A stretch of DNA of 17,852 nucleotides from JANOBJ01 sp031411575 (GCA_031411575.1 JANOBJ010000383.1:1-17852), one strand, 5' to 3'. Counted from the first letter of the stretch, positions 5,508 to 13,646 are shown. The notes: generated by a model from the sequence alone, not told the origin. Program-made: numbers and translations.

Positions 5508-7310
5508 ATGACTGATTTGTCTGCTCACCCCACCCAGATCGCGAGCGCCTGGCTGGCCGACTTTGCCACCGTGCTGGCGCGCGGCGACACCGACGCCGCG
5601 GTCGATCTGTTTGCGCCCGACTGTTATTGGCGCGACCTGGTGGCCTTCACCTGGAACATCCACACCTCGGAAGGCCCGGCCGCGATCCGCGCGATGCTCA
5701 AGGCGCGGATGGCCGACACGCAGCCCACGGCGTTTGCCATCGAGGGCGAGGCCACCGAGGCGGGCGGCGTGGTGGAGGCCTGGTTCACCTTTGAGACAGC
5801 GGTGGCGCGCGGGCGCGGCCACCTGCGGCTGCAAAACGGCAAGGCCTGGACGCTGCTGACCACCATGACCGAGCTGAAAGGTTTTGAAGAGCGCACCGGC
5901 GAGCGCCGCGTCAAGGGCGCCGAGCACGGCGTGCAGCCGGGCCGCAAGAGCTGGCTGGAGCAGCGCCACGAGCAGGCTGCCACGCTGGGCTTCAAGGAGC
6001 AGCCATATGTGCTGATCGTGGGCGGCGGGCAGGGCGGCATTGCGCTGGGCGCGCGGCTGCGGCGGCTGGGCGTGCCGGCCATCATCGTGGAGAAAAACGA
6101 GCGGCCCGGCGACTCCTGGCGCAAGCGGTACAAGAGCCTGTGCCTGCACGACCCGGTCTGGTACGACCACCTGCCGTATCTGCCCTTCCCCGACGACTGG
6201 CCGGTGTTCGCGCCCAAGGACAAGATCGGCGACTGGCTGGAGATGTACACCAAGGTGATGGAGCTGAACTACTGGGGCGGCACCACGGCCAAACACGCGC
6301 GTTTTGACGAAGCCAAGGGCGAGTGGGAAGTGACGGTCGAGCGCGGCGGCAAAACCATCACGCTGCGGCCCAAACAGCTGGTGTTTGCGCTGGGTGTTTC
6401 GGGCTACCCCAACGTGCCCAAGATCCCCGGCGCCGAGAGTTTTCAGGGCGAGCAGCACCACTCGAGCCAGCACCCCGGCCCCGAGGCGTACAAAGGCAAA
6501 AAGTGCGTGGTACTCGGCTCCAACAACTCGGCGCACGACATCTGCGCCGCGCTGTGGGAGCACGGTGCCGACGTGACGATGATCCAGCGCAGCTCGACCC
6601 ACATCGCGCCGTCGGATTCGCTGATGGAACTGGCGCTGGGCGGCCTGTACTCCGAGAGCGCGGTGAAGGCCGGCGTGACCACCGACAAGGCCGACCTGAT
6701 CTTCGCCTCGATCCCCTACAAGATCATGGCGCCGATGCAGGTGCCGGTGTACGACGAGATGAAAAAGCGCGACGCCGACCTGTACGCGCGGCTGGAGAAA
6801 GCCGGCTTCATGCTCGACTTCGGCCCCGACGGCTCGGGCCTGTTCATGAAGTACCTGCGCCGCGGCTCGGGCTACTACATCGACGTCGGCGCCTCCGAGC
6901 TGGTGGCCAACGGCAGCGTCAAGCTCAAGAGCCACAGCAACATCGAGCGCATCAACCCGACATCCGTGACGCTGACGGATGGCACCGAGCTACCTGCGGA
7001 CCTGATCGTCTACGCCACCGGCTACGGCTCGATGAACGGCTGGCTGGCCGATCTGATCTCGCCCGAGGTGGCCGACAAGGTGGGCAAGGTCTGGGGCCTG
7101 GGCTCCAACACCCCCAAGGACCCCGGCCCGTGGGAAGGCGAGCTGCGCAACATGTGGAAACCCACGCCGGTGCCGCAGCTGTGGTTTCACGGCGGCAATT
7201 TGCACCAGTCGCGGCATTACTCGCAGTTCTTGTCGCTGCAGTTGAAGGCGCGGATGGAGGGCTTGAAGACGCCGGTGTATCAGCTGGCGGCGTCGCACCA
7301 CAAGCGGTGA
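5508..7310 (+). CDS. FAD-dependent monooxygenase with N-terminal SnoaL/NTF2-like domain
   Basis: This 600-aa flavoprotein is predicted to use FAD and NADPH to oxygenate a small organic substrate. Residues about 12-125 look like a SnoaL/NTF2-like fold (ARGDTDAAVDLFAPDCYWRD). The FMO-type part follows: FAD-binding VLIVGGGQGGIALGARL (G172-G177 core), an acidic strand end with IIVEKNERPGDSW, the FMO-like FQGEQHHSSQ segment, a second dinucleotide motif VVLGSNNSAHDI (from about 334) and LIVYATGYGSM near the C-terminus. The start at 5508 is chosen because AAGGAG lies 7 nt upstream; the upstream in-frame extension is not protein-like. No partner gene adjoins it, so the substrate cannot be inferred. 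NTF2-fused FMO-like proteins are a known family in proteobacteria, and some are annotated as indole-pyruvate or Baeyer-Villiger-type enzymes. Confidence 0.9.
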   Translation: MTDLSAHPTQIASAWLADFATVLARGDTDAAVDLFAPDCYWRDLVAFTWNIHTSEGPAAIRAMLKARMADTQPTAFAIEGEATEAGGVVEAWFTFETAVARGRGHLRLQNGKAWTLLTTMTELKGFEERTGERRVKGAEHGVQPGRKSWLEQRHEQAATLGFKEQPYVLIVGGGQGGIALGARLRRLGVPAIIVEKNERPGDSWRKRYKSLCLHDPVWYDHLPYLPFPDDWPVFAPKDKIGDWLEMYTKVMELNYWGGTTAKHARFDEAKGEWEVTVERGGKTITLRPKQLVFALGVSGYPNVPKIPGAESFQGEQHHSSQHPGPEAYKGKKCVVLGSNNSAHDICAALWEHGADVTMIQRSSTHIAPSDSLMELALGGLYSESAVKAGVTTDKADLIFASIPYKIMAPMQVPVYDEMKKRDADLYARLEKAGFMLDFGPDGSGLFMKYLRRGSGYYIDVGASELVANGSVKLKSHSNIERINPTSVTLTDGTELPADLIVYATGYGSMNGWLADLISPEVADKVGKVWGLGSNTPKDPGPWEGELRNMWKPTPVPQLWFHGGNLHQSRHYSQFLSLQLKARMEGLKTPVYQLAASHHKR

Positions 7311-7414
7311 GGTTTTGTTTGGTTTTGGGGTTGGCGCTCGCACGCGGCACCCACCGCCAGCCCGCCACGCTTAACGACCGCAGGCCCTTCGGGCGACCAT
7401 CTGCAGTGCTCCGC

Positions 7415-7474
7415 GTTTGGGGAGACGCGCAAACTCGGCTGCGCCTCAAACATGCGCGCCTCTTGATCCCAAAC
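7415..7474. repeat. Imperfect long-range inverted repeat
   Basis: GTTTGGG (7415-7421) and CCCAAAC (7468-7474) are perfect 7-bp arms enclosing 46 nt that contain further CAAAC/GCGC repeats. I have an unverified impression that similar GC-rich segments are scattered in Comamonadaceae genomes. No integron attC core could be matched. Confidence 0.3.
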
Positions 7475-7802
7475 CCGTCCGCGCTTCGAGGCTGCGTCCG
7501 ATGCGCCCGTCAGGCTGGCGGCGGGTGCCGCTGGAAAAGTGGCTGGTGTTTGACCCGGCGTTCGATGCGCAGGTCGTCTCCGATGGACCCTAGCTTGAAC
7601 TGGGAAAGCCGTCGTCCGCTCACAGGTGGGTCACTTTTGCTTCCACACTGACTTCCTGTTAGCTCGTGCAGTCCCCCCAGGCGCTCATGTTGCGGCCCTG
7701 AAAGTGATTATCTTCATGGCGCTCCCCCAACAGGACCGAGTCAAGAAACCCCGCGCGGTAACCGCGCCACGCACACACAGCACCCCAAAACACCCTCCAA
7801 GG

Positions 7803-7871
7803 CCAGTTTTCAAGCCAAAAGCGCCCGTTGTCCGCATCCATCGGTCATAGTTTGCTATATAAATAATAGCA
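7803..7871 (+). repeat. Dispersed intergenic repeat, copy C
   Basis: Reads CAGTTTTCAAGCC, then GTTGTCCGCATCCATC, then GGTCATAGTTTGCTAT with partner arm ATAGCA at 7866-7871. It ends 7 bp from the 3' end of the AEC gene. The 13-mer GTTGTCCGCATCC is identical to that of copy A. Confidence 0.8.
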
Positions 7872-7878
7872 TGCGAGA

Positions 7879-8871
7879 TCACGTCATCAGCGCCACCGCG
7901 CCCGAGAACGTCAGGAACGCAGCGGCCGTGGAGACCAGGATGATGCGCGCAATGCGGCCGTTGTTGGCGCCGAAGCGCTCAGCCAGCAGGGCGACGTTGC
8001 TGGCACTCGGCAGCGCGGCCACCAGCACGATCACCACCAGCGCAAAGCGGTCGATCGGCACGCCCAGGCGGATGGCGGCGGCGCCGACCAGCAGCACCAG
8101 CAGCGGGTGCACCACCAGCTTGATGACGGCCACGGGCAGGTAGTCGCGCAGCGGGATCGGGGGGTGGGCGTTCAGGTCGCTGTGGCCATCAGGGCCGGCG
8201 GGCTGGGTGAGCAGTTGCGAACGGGCCAGCACCGCGCCGATGGTGAACAGCGCCACCGGCGATGCTGCGTCGGCCAACAGGCTGATGGTCTGCATCACGG
8301 GCTGGGGCAGCTCGAGTTGCACGGCCGACGCCACCGCGCCCAGCAGGATGGCCCAGGGCATGGGGTTGACCAGCACGCCCTTCAAGGCGTTCTTGGCTGC
8401 CGTGCTGGCGCCGTGGGTGTCGGCCCCGTCCAGCCGCGACAGCGCAATGCACAGCGAGCTGGTGAACACCAGGTCCACCGTGATGGTGACGATGGCCGGG
8501 CCGGCGGCCGGCGCGCCCAGCAGCGCCACCAGGAGCGGCACGCCCATGAAACCGGTGTTGGGAAACGCCGCCACCAGCGCGCCAAAGGCCGCGTCATTCC
8601 AGCCGATGCGCCGGTTCATGCTGACGGCCACCACAAAGCCCACCATCACCAGCGCGCACAGCAGGTAGGTGAAGAACAGCGGCGCATCCAGCAGCTGCGC
8701 GATCGGCGTGGTCGAGCCAAAGCGGTACAGCAGGCACGGCAGCGCGAAATACAGCACAAAGGTGTTGAGCCCCGGAATCGCCTCCAGCGGCAGCATGCGC
8801 CGCCGCGCCGCGACATAGCCGCACAGCACCAGCGCAAAGAAGGGGAAGGTGACCAAGAGAATGGCGAGCAC
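7879..8871 (-). CDS. AEC-family (auxin efflux carrier-like) transporter
   Basis: A roughly 330-aa integral inner-membrane protein of the AEC/BASS-like secondary transporter group, whose bacterial members move malonate, malate or other small organic anions. It is hydrophobic throughout with about ten predicted transmembrane segments. It carries the family signature AFPNTGFMGVPLL (about 102-114) and a C-terminal repeat with ALPSASNVALLAERFG. No ATG is available in the right place; I chose the GTG at 8871 (GTG CTC GCC ATT), which gives the usual N-terminus and has GAGAA upstream. The open frame continues upstream but only as sequence antisense to rep. The gene is divergent from rep across 144 bp in which I found no strong promoter. 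The substrate is not deducible. Confidence 0.88.
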   Translation of the reverse strand: MLAILLVTFPFFALVLCGYVAARRRMLPLEAIPGLNTFVLYFALPCLLYRFGSTTPIAQLLDAPLFFTYLLCALVMVGFVVAVSMNRRIGWNDAAFGALVAAFPNTGFMGVPLLVALLGAPAAGPAIVTITVDLVFTSSLCIALSRLDGADTHGASTAAKNALKGVLVNPMPWAILLGAVASAVQLELPQPVMQTISLLADAASPVALFTIGAVLARSQLLTQPAGPDGHSDLNAHPPIPLRDYLPVAVIKLVVHPLLVLLVGAAAIRLGVPIDRFALVVIVLVAALPSASNVALLAERFGANNGRIARIILVSTAAAFLTFSGAVALMT

Positions 8872-9015
8872 GGGCCAATTCTCGCAGGGCGGGGCGGAGC
8901 GGGTGGGCGCCGGCCTAGCACAGTCGTGTTGCCCGAGGCGTGCTCTGCGGAAACACCACCCCGGTATGATTCGCCGCTCTCCCTGCGCAGTCCCTTCCCC
9001 TTCTGAAAATCCCCC

Positions 9016-11148
9016 ATGTCCGCTGGCTTGAACCTTGCCCAACAGGAAGCCGTGAACTACCTGCACGGCCCGTGCCTGGTGCTGGCGGGCGCCGGCTCGG
9101 GCAAGACGCGGGTGATCACGCACAAGATCGGGCGGCTGATCCAGGCCGGGCTGGAGCCCAAGCGCATCGCGGCCATCACCTTCACCAACAAGGCGGCGGC
9201 CGAGATGCGCGAGCGCGCCAAGGGGCTGATCGGGCGCGCGGCCAAGGAGGTGGTGGTGTGCACGTTCCATGCGCTGGGTGTGCGCATGCTGCGCCAGGAC
9301 GGCGCGGTGCTGGGGCTGAAACCCCAGTTCAGCATCCTGGACAGCGACGACGTGACCGGCATCCTGAAAGACTGCGGCGGCAGCACCGACGCGGCCACCG
9401 CACGCCAGTGGCAGTGGGTCATCAGCCTGTGGAAGAACATGGGGCTGAACGCCGCGCAGGCCGAGGCGCAGGCCAAGGACGACAACGAACGCATCACCGC
9501 GCGCATCATGGCGCGTTACGAAGAACGCCTCACGGCCTACCAGAGCGTGGACTTTGACGATCTGATCGGCCTGCCGCTCAAGCTGCTGGCCGACCATGCC
9601 GAGGTGCGCGAGAAGTGGCAGGCAGCGCTCGGCCATGTGCTGGTGGACGAGTACCAGGACACCAACGCCACCCAGTACGAGGTGCTGAAACACCTGGTGG
9701 GTGAGCGGGGGCGTTTCACCGCCGTGGGCGACGACGACCAATCCATCTACGGCTGGCGCGGTGCCACGCTCGATAACCTAAAGCGCCTGCCGCAGGACTT
9801 CCCCAACCTGAAGGTGGTGAAGCTGGAGCAGAACTACCGCTCCACCAGCGCCATCCTGCGCGCGGCCAACAACGTGATCGGCCCCAACCCCAAGCTCTAC
9901 CCCAAGACGCTGTTCAGCGAACTCGGCGAAGGCGAGCCCGTGCGCGTGGTGGATGCCGACAACGAGGAGCACGAGGCCGAGCGCGCGGTGGCGCGCATCC
10001 AGTCGCTCAAGGCAGAGTCGCAGCACAAGGAACTGCGCGATTTTGCAGTGCTGTACAGGGCCAACCACCAGGCCCGCGTGTTCGAGCAGGCACTGCGCAA
10101 GGCGCAGATTCCCTACAAGGTGTCAGGCGGGCAGAGCTTTTTTGACCGCGCCGAGATCAAGGACCTGTGTGCCTGGTTCCGGCTGTGGGTCAACAACGAC
10201 GACGACCCGGCGTTTTTGCGCGCCATCACCAGCCCGAAGCGCGGCATCGGCCACACCACGCTGCAGGCGCTGGGCACCTTTGCCAGCCAGTACAAGCTGA
10301 GCCTGTTCGAGGCGCTGTTCTCGGGCAGCCTGCCGAGTGCACTGTCGGCCCGCGCGGTGGGCGGCCTGCACGAGTTTGGCCGCTATGTAAACGACCTGGA
10401 GTTTCGCGCACGCCACACCAACGGCTCGGAGGCGGCGCGCGTTTTCCTGCTCGACTGGCTGAAAGAGATCGACTACGAAAAGCACCTGTACGACGGCGAA
10501 GACAGCGAAAAACTCGCCGCCGCACGCTGGACCAACGTGCTCGAGTTTTGCGACTGGATGGCGCTGCGCTGCGGCGGCGAGATTGATGACGCGGCCGGTG
10601 TGACCACTGCCAGCGAGACCAAGAGCCTGCTGGAGGTGGCGCAGACCATTTCGCTCTTGTCCACCATCAGCGAGCGCGAGACCGACCAAAACGTGGTGAC
10701 ACTGTCCACCCTGCACGCGGCCAAAGGGCTGGAGTGGCCCCACGTGATGCTGGTGGGCGTGACCGAGGGCATGCTGCCGTTCAAGCTGGGCGAGGACGAG
10801 AAGCATTCCGGCAAAGCGGACGGCCAAGGCAGTGAATCGGGGCGTGACCACGCCCCGATGAGCGAAGGCATCCTGCAGCGCCTGCAGGAAGAGCGCCGCC
10901 TGATGTACGTGGGCATCACGCGGGCGCAGCGCACGCTGGCGGTGAGCTGGACCAAGCGGCGCAAGAAGGGTCGCGAGATGATTGCCGCGCAGCCCAGCCG
11001 CTTCATTGCCGAGATGGCGCTGGACAAGGCCACCGTGCGAGAAGACCCGCGCGCCAAACTCAAGGCCCTGCGCGCCGAGTTTGCACAGCGCGCCGAAGCG
11101 TCGGCCGACATCGCCGCGAGGGCCGAAGCCGCGGGGTCGCGGCCGTGA
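9016..11148 (+). CDS. rep: ATP-dependent DNA helicase Rep (UvrD/Rep family)
   Basis: Rep is a 3'-to-5' superfamily 1A helicase that clears protein barriers ahead of replication forks and assists restart, so it is functionally linked to PriA. The 710-aa protein shows LVLAGAGSGKTRVIT (Walker A, K30), AAITFTNKAAAEM (motif Ia), VDFDDLIGLPL, VLVDEYQDTN (motif II, D211-E212), GDDDQSIYGWRGA (motif III), LEQNYRS (IV), TLHAAKGLEWPHV (V) and YVGITRAQ (VI). Similarity to E. coli Rep (673 aa) as recalled is closer than to UvrD, for instance SGGQSFFDRAEIKD and NEEHEAERAV. A short Gly/Ser/Asp-rich insertion (about 595-618) precedes the EERRLMYVGITRA segment. The ATG is fixed by the family N-terminus; the Shine-Dalgarno sequence is poor. 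Its stop overlaps the GTG start of the next frame. Confidence 0.95.
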   Translation: MSAGLNLAQQEAVNYLHGPCLVLAGAGSGKTRVITHKIGRLIQAGLEPKRIAAITFTNKAAAEMRERAKGLIGRAAKEVVVCTFHALGVRMLRQDGAVLGLKPQFSILDSDDVTGILKDCGGSTDAATARQWQWVISLWKNMGLNAAQAEAQAKDDNERITARIMARYEERLTAYQSVDFDDLIGLPLKLLADHAEVREKWQAALGHVLVDEYQDTNATQYEVLKHLVGERGRFTAVGDDDQSIYGWRGATLDNLKRLPQDFPNLKVVKLEQNYRSTSAILRAANNVIGPNPKLYPKTLFSELGEGEPVRVVDADNEEHEAERAVARIQSLKAESQHKELRDFAVLYRANHQARVFEQALRKAQIPYKVSGGQSFFDRAEIKDLCAWFRLWVNNDDDPAFLRAITSPKRGIGHTTLQALGTFASQYKLSLFEALFSGSLPSALSARAVGGLHEFGRYVNDLEFRARHTNGSEAARVFLLDWLKEIDYEKHLYDGEDSEKLAAARWTNVLEFCDWMALRCGGEIDDAAGVTTASETKSLLEVAQTISLLSTISERETDQNVVTLSTLHAAKGLEWPHVMLVGVTEGMLPFKLGEDEKHSGKADGQGSESGRDHAPMSEGILQRLQEERRLMYVGITRAQRTLAVSWTKRRKKGREMIAAQPSRFIAEMALDKATVREDPRAKLKALRAEFAQRAEASADIAARAEAAGSRP

Positions 11149-11705
11149 ACGCGCGCGGCTTGCGGCCTTGGCATCGCCAGCTAATTACTATTATATTAAT
11201 AGCAAACTATCACCCGCTGGCGTGGACCACAGGCCAAAATGATGTAAAAAATGCCCCACTGACCGCTTGCCCGGTCGCGGCAGAGGTCAGCCCGCTGCAC
11301 CTGTACGGCCTGTGGCGCGCCGAGTGGCCGGCTGATGCCGGGCGGCCTGCCTTGCGCGCCACGCTGCTGTTCGAGAAGCACGCCGAGTTCGCCCAGAGCC
11401 TGGGTGGCGGTATCCGTCGCGAGGGCACGGAGCTTGCGGGCCCGACACCACAACAGCCGCAGCTGGTGCAGGTGGCCGGCGATGTGGAAGACGGCGAATT
11501 CAACCTTGAGGAATCAGCCAACGGGCGCGACATCACCGCGGTATGGACCGGCCGCGTGGTGGAAGCGTCCTGCGGCAAGGAGATCACCGGAACATGGACC
11601 GCCATCAACCCCAGCACCAGCACCAGCACCAGCACCAACACCGCCAGCACCCCGGAACCCCGCGAGCGCCCCTTCGTGCTGCGCAAACAGGTGGGCTGGC
11701 AATGA
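11145..11705 (+). CDS. Small unnamed protein encoded between rep and pldA
   Basis: The conserved-looking part begins near LHLYGLWRAEW and runs through LLFEKHAEFAQSLGGGIRR, VAGDVEDGEFNLEESANG, AVWTGRVVEASCGKEITGTW to a final PFVLRKQVGW. I recall similar short proteins of unknown function next to pldA in Comamonadaceae. The frame can start at GTG 11145, overlapping the rep stop (GTGA), but the first 35 or so codons are formed by the inverted repeat copy D and read unlike the rest. The true start may be a non-ATG codon after the repeat, or the original 5' end may have been replaced. A Ser-Thr tandem stretch lies near the C-terminus. The stop overlaps the pldA start (ATGA), which suggests coupled translation. 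Confidence 0.75.
   Translation: MNARGLRPWHRQLITIILIANYHPLAWTTGQNDVKNAPLTACPVAAEVSPLHLYGLWRAEWPADAGRPALRATLLFEKHAEFAQSLGGGIRREGTELAGPTPQQPQLVQVAGDVEDGEFNLEESANGRDITAVWTGRVVEASCGKEITGTWTAINPSTSTSTSTNTASTPEPRERPFVLRKQVGWQ
11186..11256 (-). repeat. Dispersed intergenic repeat, copy D (inverted)
   Basis: On the minus strand it reads GGGCATTTTTTACATC, then TTTTGGCCTGTGGTCC, then GATAGTTTGCTATTA and an imperfect ATAGTA partner arm. The block GGCCTGTGGTCC is identical to copy B. Unlike the other full copies it overlaps a reading frame, the 5' end of the gene before pldA. Confidence 0.75.
11613..11642 (+). repeat. Hexanucleotide tandem repeat (AGCACC)4
   Basis: Four perfect AGCACC units (11613-11636) plus one variant AACACC encode Ser-Thr dipeptides in the gene before pldA. 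Copy number may vary by slippage without shifting the frame. Confidence 0.85.
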
Positions 11706-12931
11706 AAGCCGACAACCTGCGAATAACGACTCTCCAGGCGTTCACCGGGTTGTTGGTGGCCGTCGCGTGCAACCCCGCGTTCGCGCAGACGCCGCCCATA
11801 GCCCCGGCCGGCGCCGCCGAGTGGCAGGCCTGCAGCGCATTGACGGATGACCGCGAGGCCCGGCTGGCTTGCTTCGACCGATGGGCCACGCAGCAGGGTG
11901 CGACTACCCAGGCGACGGCTCCCGCGCGCCCGGCCAGCGCCGCCACGGTGCCCGCCGCCAGCGCCAGCGCCGACGCCGCTAACCTCACCAACACCCCCAC
12001 CATCCCACCCAATACCGCGCCCGTCAACGCCGCGCTGCCCGCCACCCGCGTCATCACCGTGGACGCCGTGCCCGGCTGCCGCGACCGCCAGTACTCCGAC
12101 CTGTCGCGCTTCTGGGAGCTGGAAAGCGGCACCGACTGCGGCACCTTCGGCATTCGCGGCTACCGGCCGATCAGCCTGTCGGTCATCGCCTCGGACGGCG
12201 TGAACACGCAGCCCACCTCGTCCAACCCGGTCAACAACGCCACCACCGTCACGCCGTACCGCAACACCGAGACGCGCATTCAGCTCTCGGTGCGCACCAA
12301 GATCGCGTCGGGCCTGCTCACGCGCGGCCACCCCACCCTCAGCGATTCGGTGTGGTTTGGTTACACGCAACAGTCCAACTGGCAGCTGTTCAGCGGGCCG
12401 CTGTCGCGCCCCTTCCGCACCACCGACCATGAGCCCGAAGTGGTGTACGTGTACCCCACCGACGTGTCGCTGCCGGGTGGCTGGCGACTGCGCTACAGCG
12501 GCGCGGGCGTGGTGCACCAGTCCAACGGCCAGAGCCTGCCGCTGTCGCGCAGCTGGAACCGCGCGTACCTGATGACTGGCGCCGAGAAAGGCAACGACTG
12601 GCGCGTGCTGGCCCGCGTCTGGCGGCGCCTGCCCGAGAACAACCGCAACGACGACAACCCCGACATCAGCGACCGCATCGGCCGCGCGGAGGTGGCTGCC
12701 TTCTGGAGCCCGAACCGTGACAACACCCTGGGTTTGACCGCGCGCCACTCGCTCAGCAGCAGCCGCGGCGGCTCGGTGCGTATGGAATGGCTCAAAACCC
12801 TCGGCGGCCGCGCCGACACCAGCGGCCTACGCCTGCACACCCAGCTGTTCACCGGCTACGGCGACTCGCTGATCGACTACAACCGCAAGCGCACGGTGCT
12901 GAGCGTGGGGGTGAGTCTGGTGGATTTTTGA
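11702..12931 (+). CDS. pldA: Outer-membrane phospholipase A (OMPLA)
   Basis: OMPLA is a Ca-dependent 12-stranded outer-membrane barrel that hydrolyses misplaced phospholipids. The 409-aa precursor has a signal peptide (LLVAVACNPAFA, likely cleavage after A28), a short region with Cys and a Pro/Ala-rich linker (about 65-112), then the phospholipase A1 barrel. The catalytic residues are H272, S274 and N286 in HQSNGQSLPLSRSWNR, with the same spacing as E. coli His142/Ser144/Asn156. YTQQSNWQLF and FRTTDHEPEVVY are also family motifs. The protein ends in phenylalanine (SLVDF), the usual barrel-insertion signal. It is longer than the E. coli enzyme (289 aa) because of the N-terminal extension. The start overlaps the preceding stop. 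Confidence 0.95.
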   Translation: MKADNLRITTLQAFTGLLVAVACNPAFAQTPPIAPAGAAEWQACSALTDDREARLACFDRWATQQGATTQATAPARPASAATVPAASASADAANLTNTPTIPPNTAPVNAALPATRVITVDAVPGCRDRQYSDLSRFWELESGTDCGTFGIRGYRPISLSVIASDGVNTQPTSSNPVNNATTVTPYRNTETRIQLSVRTKIASGLLTRGHPTLSDSVWFGYTQQSNWQLFSGPLSRPFRTTDHEPEVVYVYPTDVSLPGGWRLRYSGAGVVHQSNGQSLPLSRSWNRAYLMTGAEKGNDWRVLARVWRRLPENNRNDDNPDISDRIGRAEVAAFWSPNRDNTLGLTARHSLSSSRGGSVRMEWLKTLGGRADTSGLRLHTQLFTGYGDSLIDYNRKRTVLSVGVSLVDF

Positions 12932-12954
12932 GGGTGATGACCCCCGGCGGCGGC

Positions 12955-12971
12955 AGGCAAGACGGTTGCCT
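12955..12971. terminator. Weak hairpin between converging pldA and gntR
   Basis: AGGCAA (12955-12960) and TTGCCT (12966-12971) are perfect 6-bp arms around GACGG, in the 39-bp gap between convergent genes and touching the gntR stop codon. No T-run is present, so intrinsic termination is uncertain. Confidence 0.3.
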
Positions 12972-13636
12972 CAGCCCGGCTCGCAGCCGCTGAGCCGCCT
13001 GATCATGAAGTCCGCCGCTTGCTGGATGTGCTGACGGGCCAGCTTCTCGGCCTTCTTTCCATCGCCCGCGATCACGACCGCAAGCAGGGCTTCATGCTGA
13101 TCCCAGATGTCGCGCGGTCGTTCGTCACGCATCAGGACCTCGCCCATCACGCGCTGCGTATTGGTCCAGTGTGCGTCCATGGTCGGCGCGATCAGCGGGT
13201 TTTCAGACAGCGAATAGACGAAATTATGGAACGCGATGTCGGCTTCGATCATCGCCGCGACCGACCCTTGCGCAACCGCCTCGCGGCCGGCCGCGATCAG
13301 GGCCGGGCCCTCCTGCGCCGCGCGTCCGGCGTTGCGGTCGGCCGCCTTGCGGAATGCCAGCCCTTCAATCACCGAACGCATGTCGTACATGTTGCGCACG
13401 TGGTCGAGATCGAGCGGGGCCACTTGCAGCCCGCGGCCCGGCGCGTCGCGCAGCACGCCCAGGTTGCGCAGCACCACCAGCGCCTGCTGGACCGGCTGCC
13501 GGGACACGCCCAGTTCCTGCGCGATCTGCTCCTGGATGATGCGCGAGCCGGGCGGCAGCGTGCCCGAGGCGATTTCAGCCAGGATCGCGTCCTGCACCTG
13601 CTGTACAAGGCCGGGCTGGCCGACAAGGGTTTTCAT
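12971..13636 (-). CDS. GntR-family (FadR/FCD subfamily) transcriptional regulator
   Basis: This 221-aa protein has an N-terminal winged helix (SGTLPPGSRIIQEQIAQELG, then VSRQPVQQALVVLRNLGVL) and a C-terminal all-helical FCD effector domain. The FCD metal-binding residues are visible as D133 and H137 (ADIAFHNFVY), H181 (DQHEALL) and H203 (ARQHIQQA), which suggests binding of a carboxylate-type ligand through a metal. The ATG at 13636 follows the lyase stop by 10 nt on the same strand, so the two are co-transcribed. The probable target is the near-palindrome at 15432-15447 between the lyase and ligase genes, which would make it a local regulator responding to the pathway substrate or its CoA ester. 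Confidence 0.93.
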   Translation of the reverse strand: MKTLVGQPGLVQQVQDAILAEIASGTLPPGSRIIQEQIAQELGVSRQPVQQALVVLRNLGVLRDAPGRGLQVAPLDLDHVRNMYDMRSVIEGLAFRKAADRNAGRAAQEGPALIAAGREAVAQGSVAAMIEADIAFHNFVYSLSENPLIAPTMDAHWTNTQRVMGEVLMRDERPRDIWDQHEALLAVVIAGDGKKAEKLARQHIQQAADFMIRRLSGCEPG

Positions 13637-13646
13637 GGGCGCAATG

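Larger units (their letters stand above)
7311..7878. other. Long non-coding stretch with possible gene and IS debris
   Basis: About 570 bp between the monooxygenase and the AEC transporter. A T/G-rich stretch follows the stop codon, then GC-rich DNA with nested inverted repeats (7415-7474). A short frame at 7500-7592 ends KWLVFDPAFDAQVVSDGP before a TAG and reads like the C-terminal tail of a protein, possibly a gene remnant. Near 7622-7640 the sequence CACAGGTGGGTCACTTTTGC loosely resembles the ends of IS21-like elements as I recall them, but there is no transposase. Repeat copy C closes the region. Short frames of 60-74 codons here lack recognisable domains and ribosome binding sites. Confidence 0.5.

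Noticed and set aside
5307..6935. Long minus-strand open frame opposite the monooxygenase
   Set aside because: Low-complexity translation without motifs, antisense to a gene with a full set of FMO motifs and a good ribosome binding site.
7415..7474. Integron attC-like site
   Set aside because: The arms do not contain the GTTRRRY/RYYYAAC core sites and no integrase or cassette array is nearby.
7626..7850. 74-codon plus-strand frame and overlapping 60-65-codon minus-strand frames in the non-coding stretch
   Set aside because: They run through repeat copy C, lack ribosome binding sites and show no domain. They are more likely open by chance inside repeat-derived DNA.
8872..9741. N-terminal extension of the AEC transporter frame, antisense to rep
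   Set aside because: The upstream 290 codons show no transporter or domain features, while the rep helicase on the other strand is unmistakable. The GTG at 8871 gives the normal AEC N-terminus.
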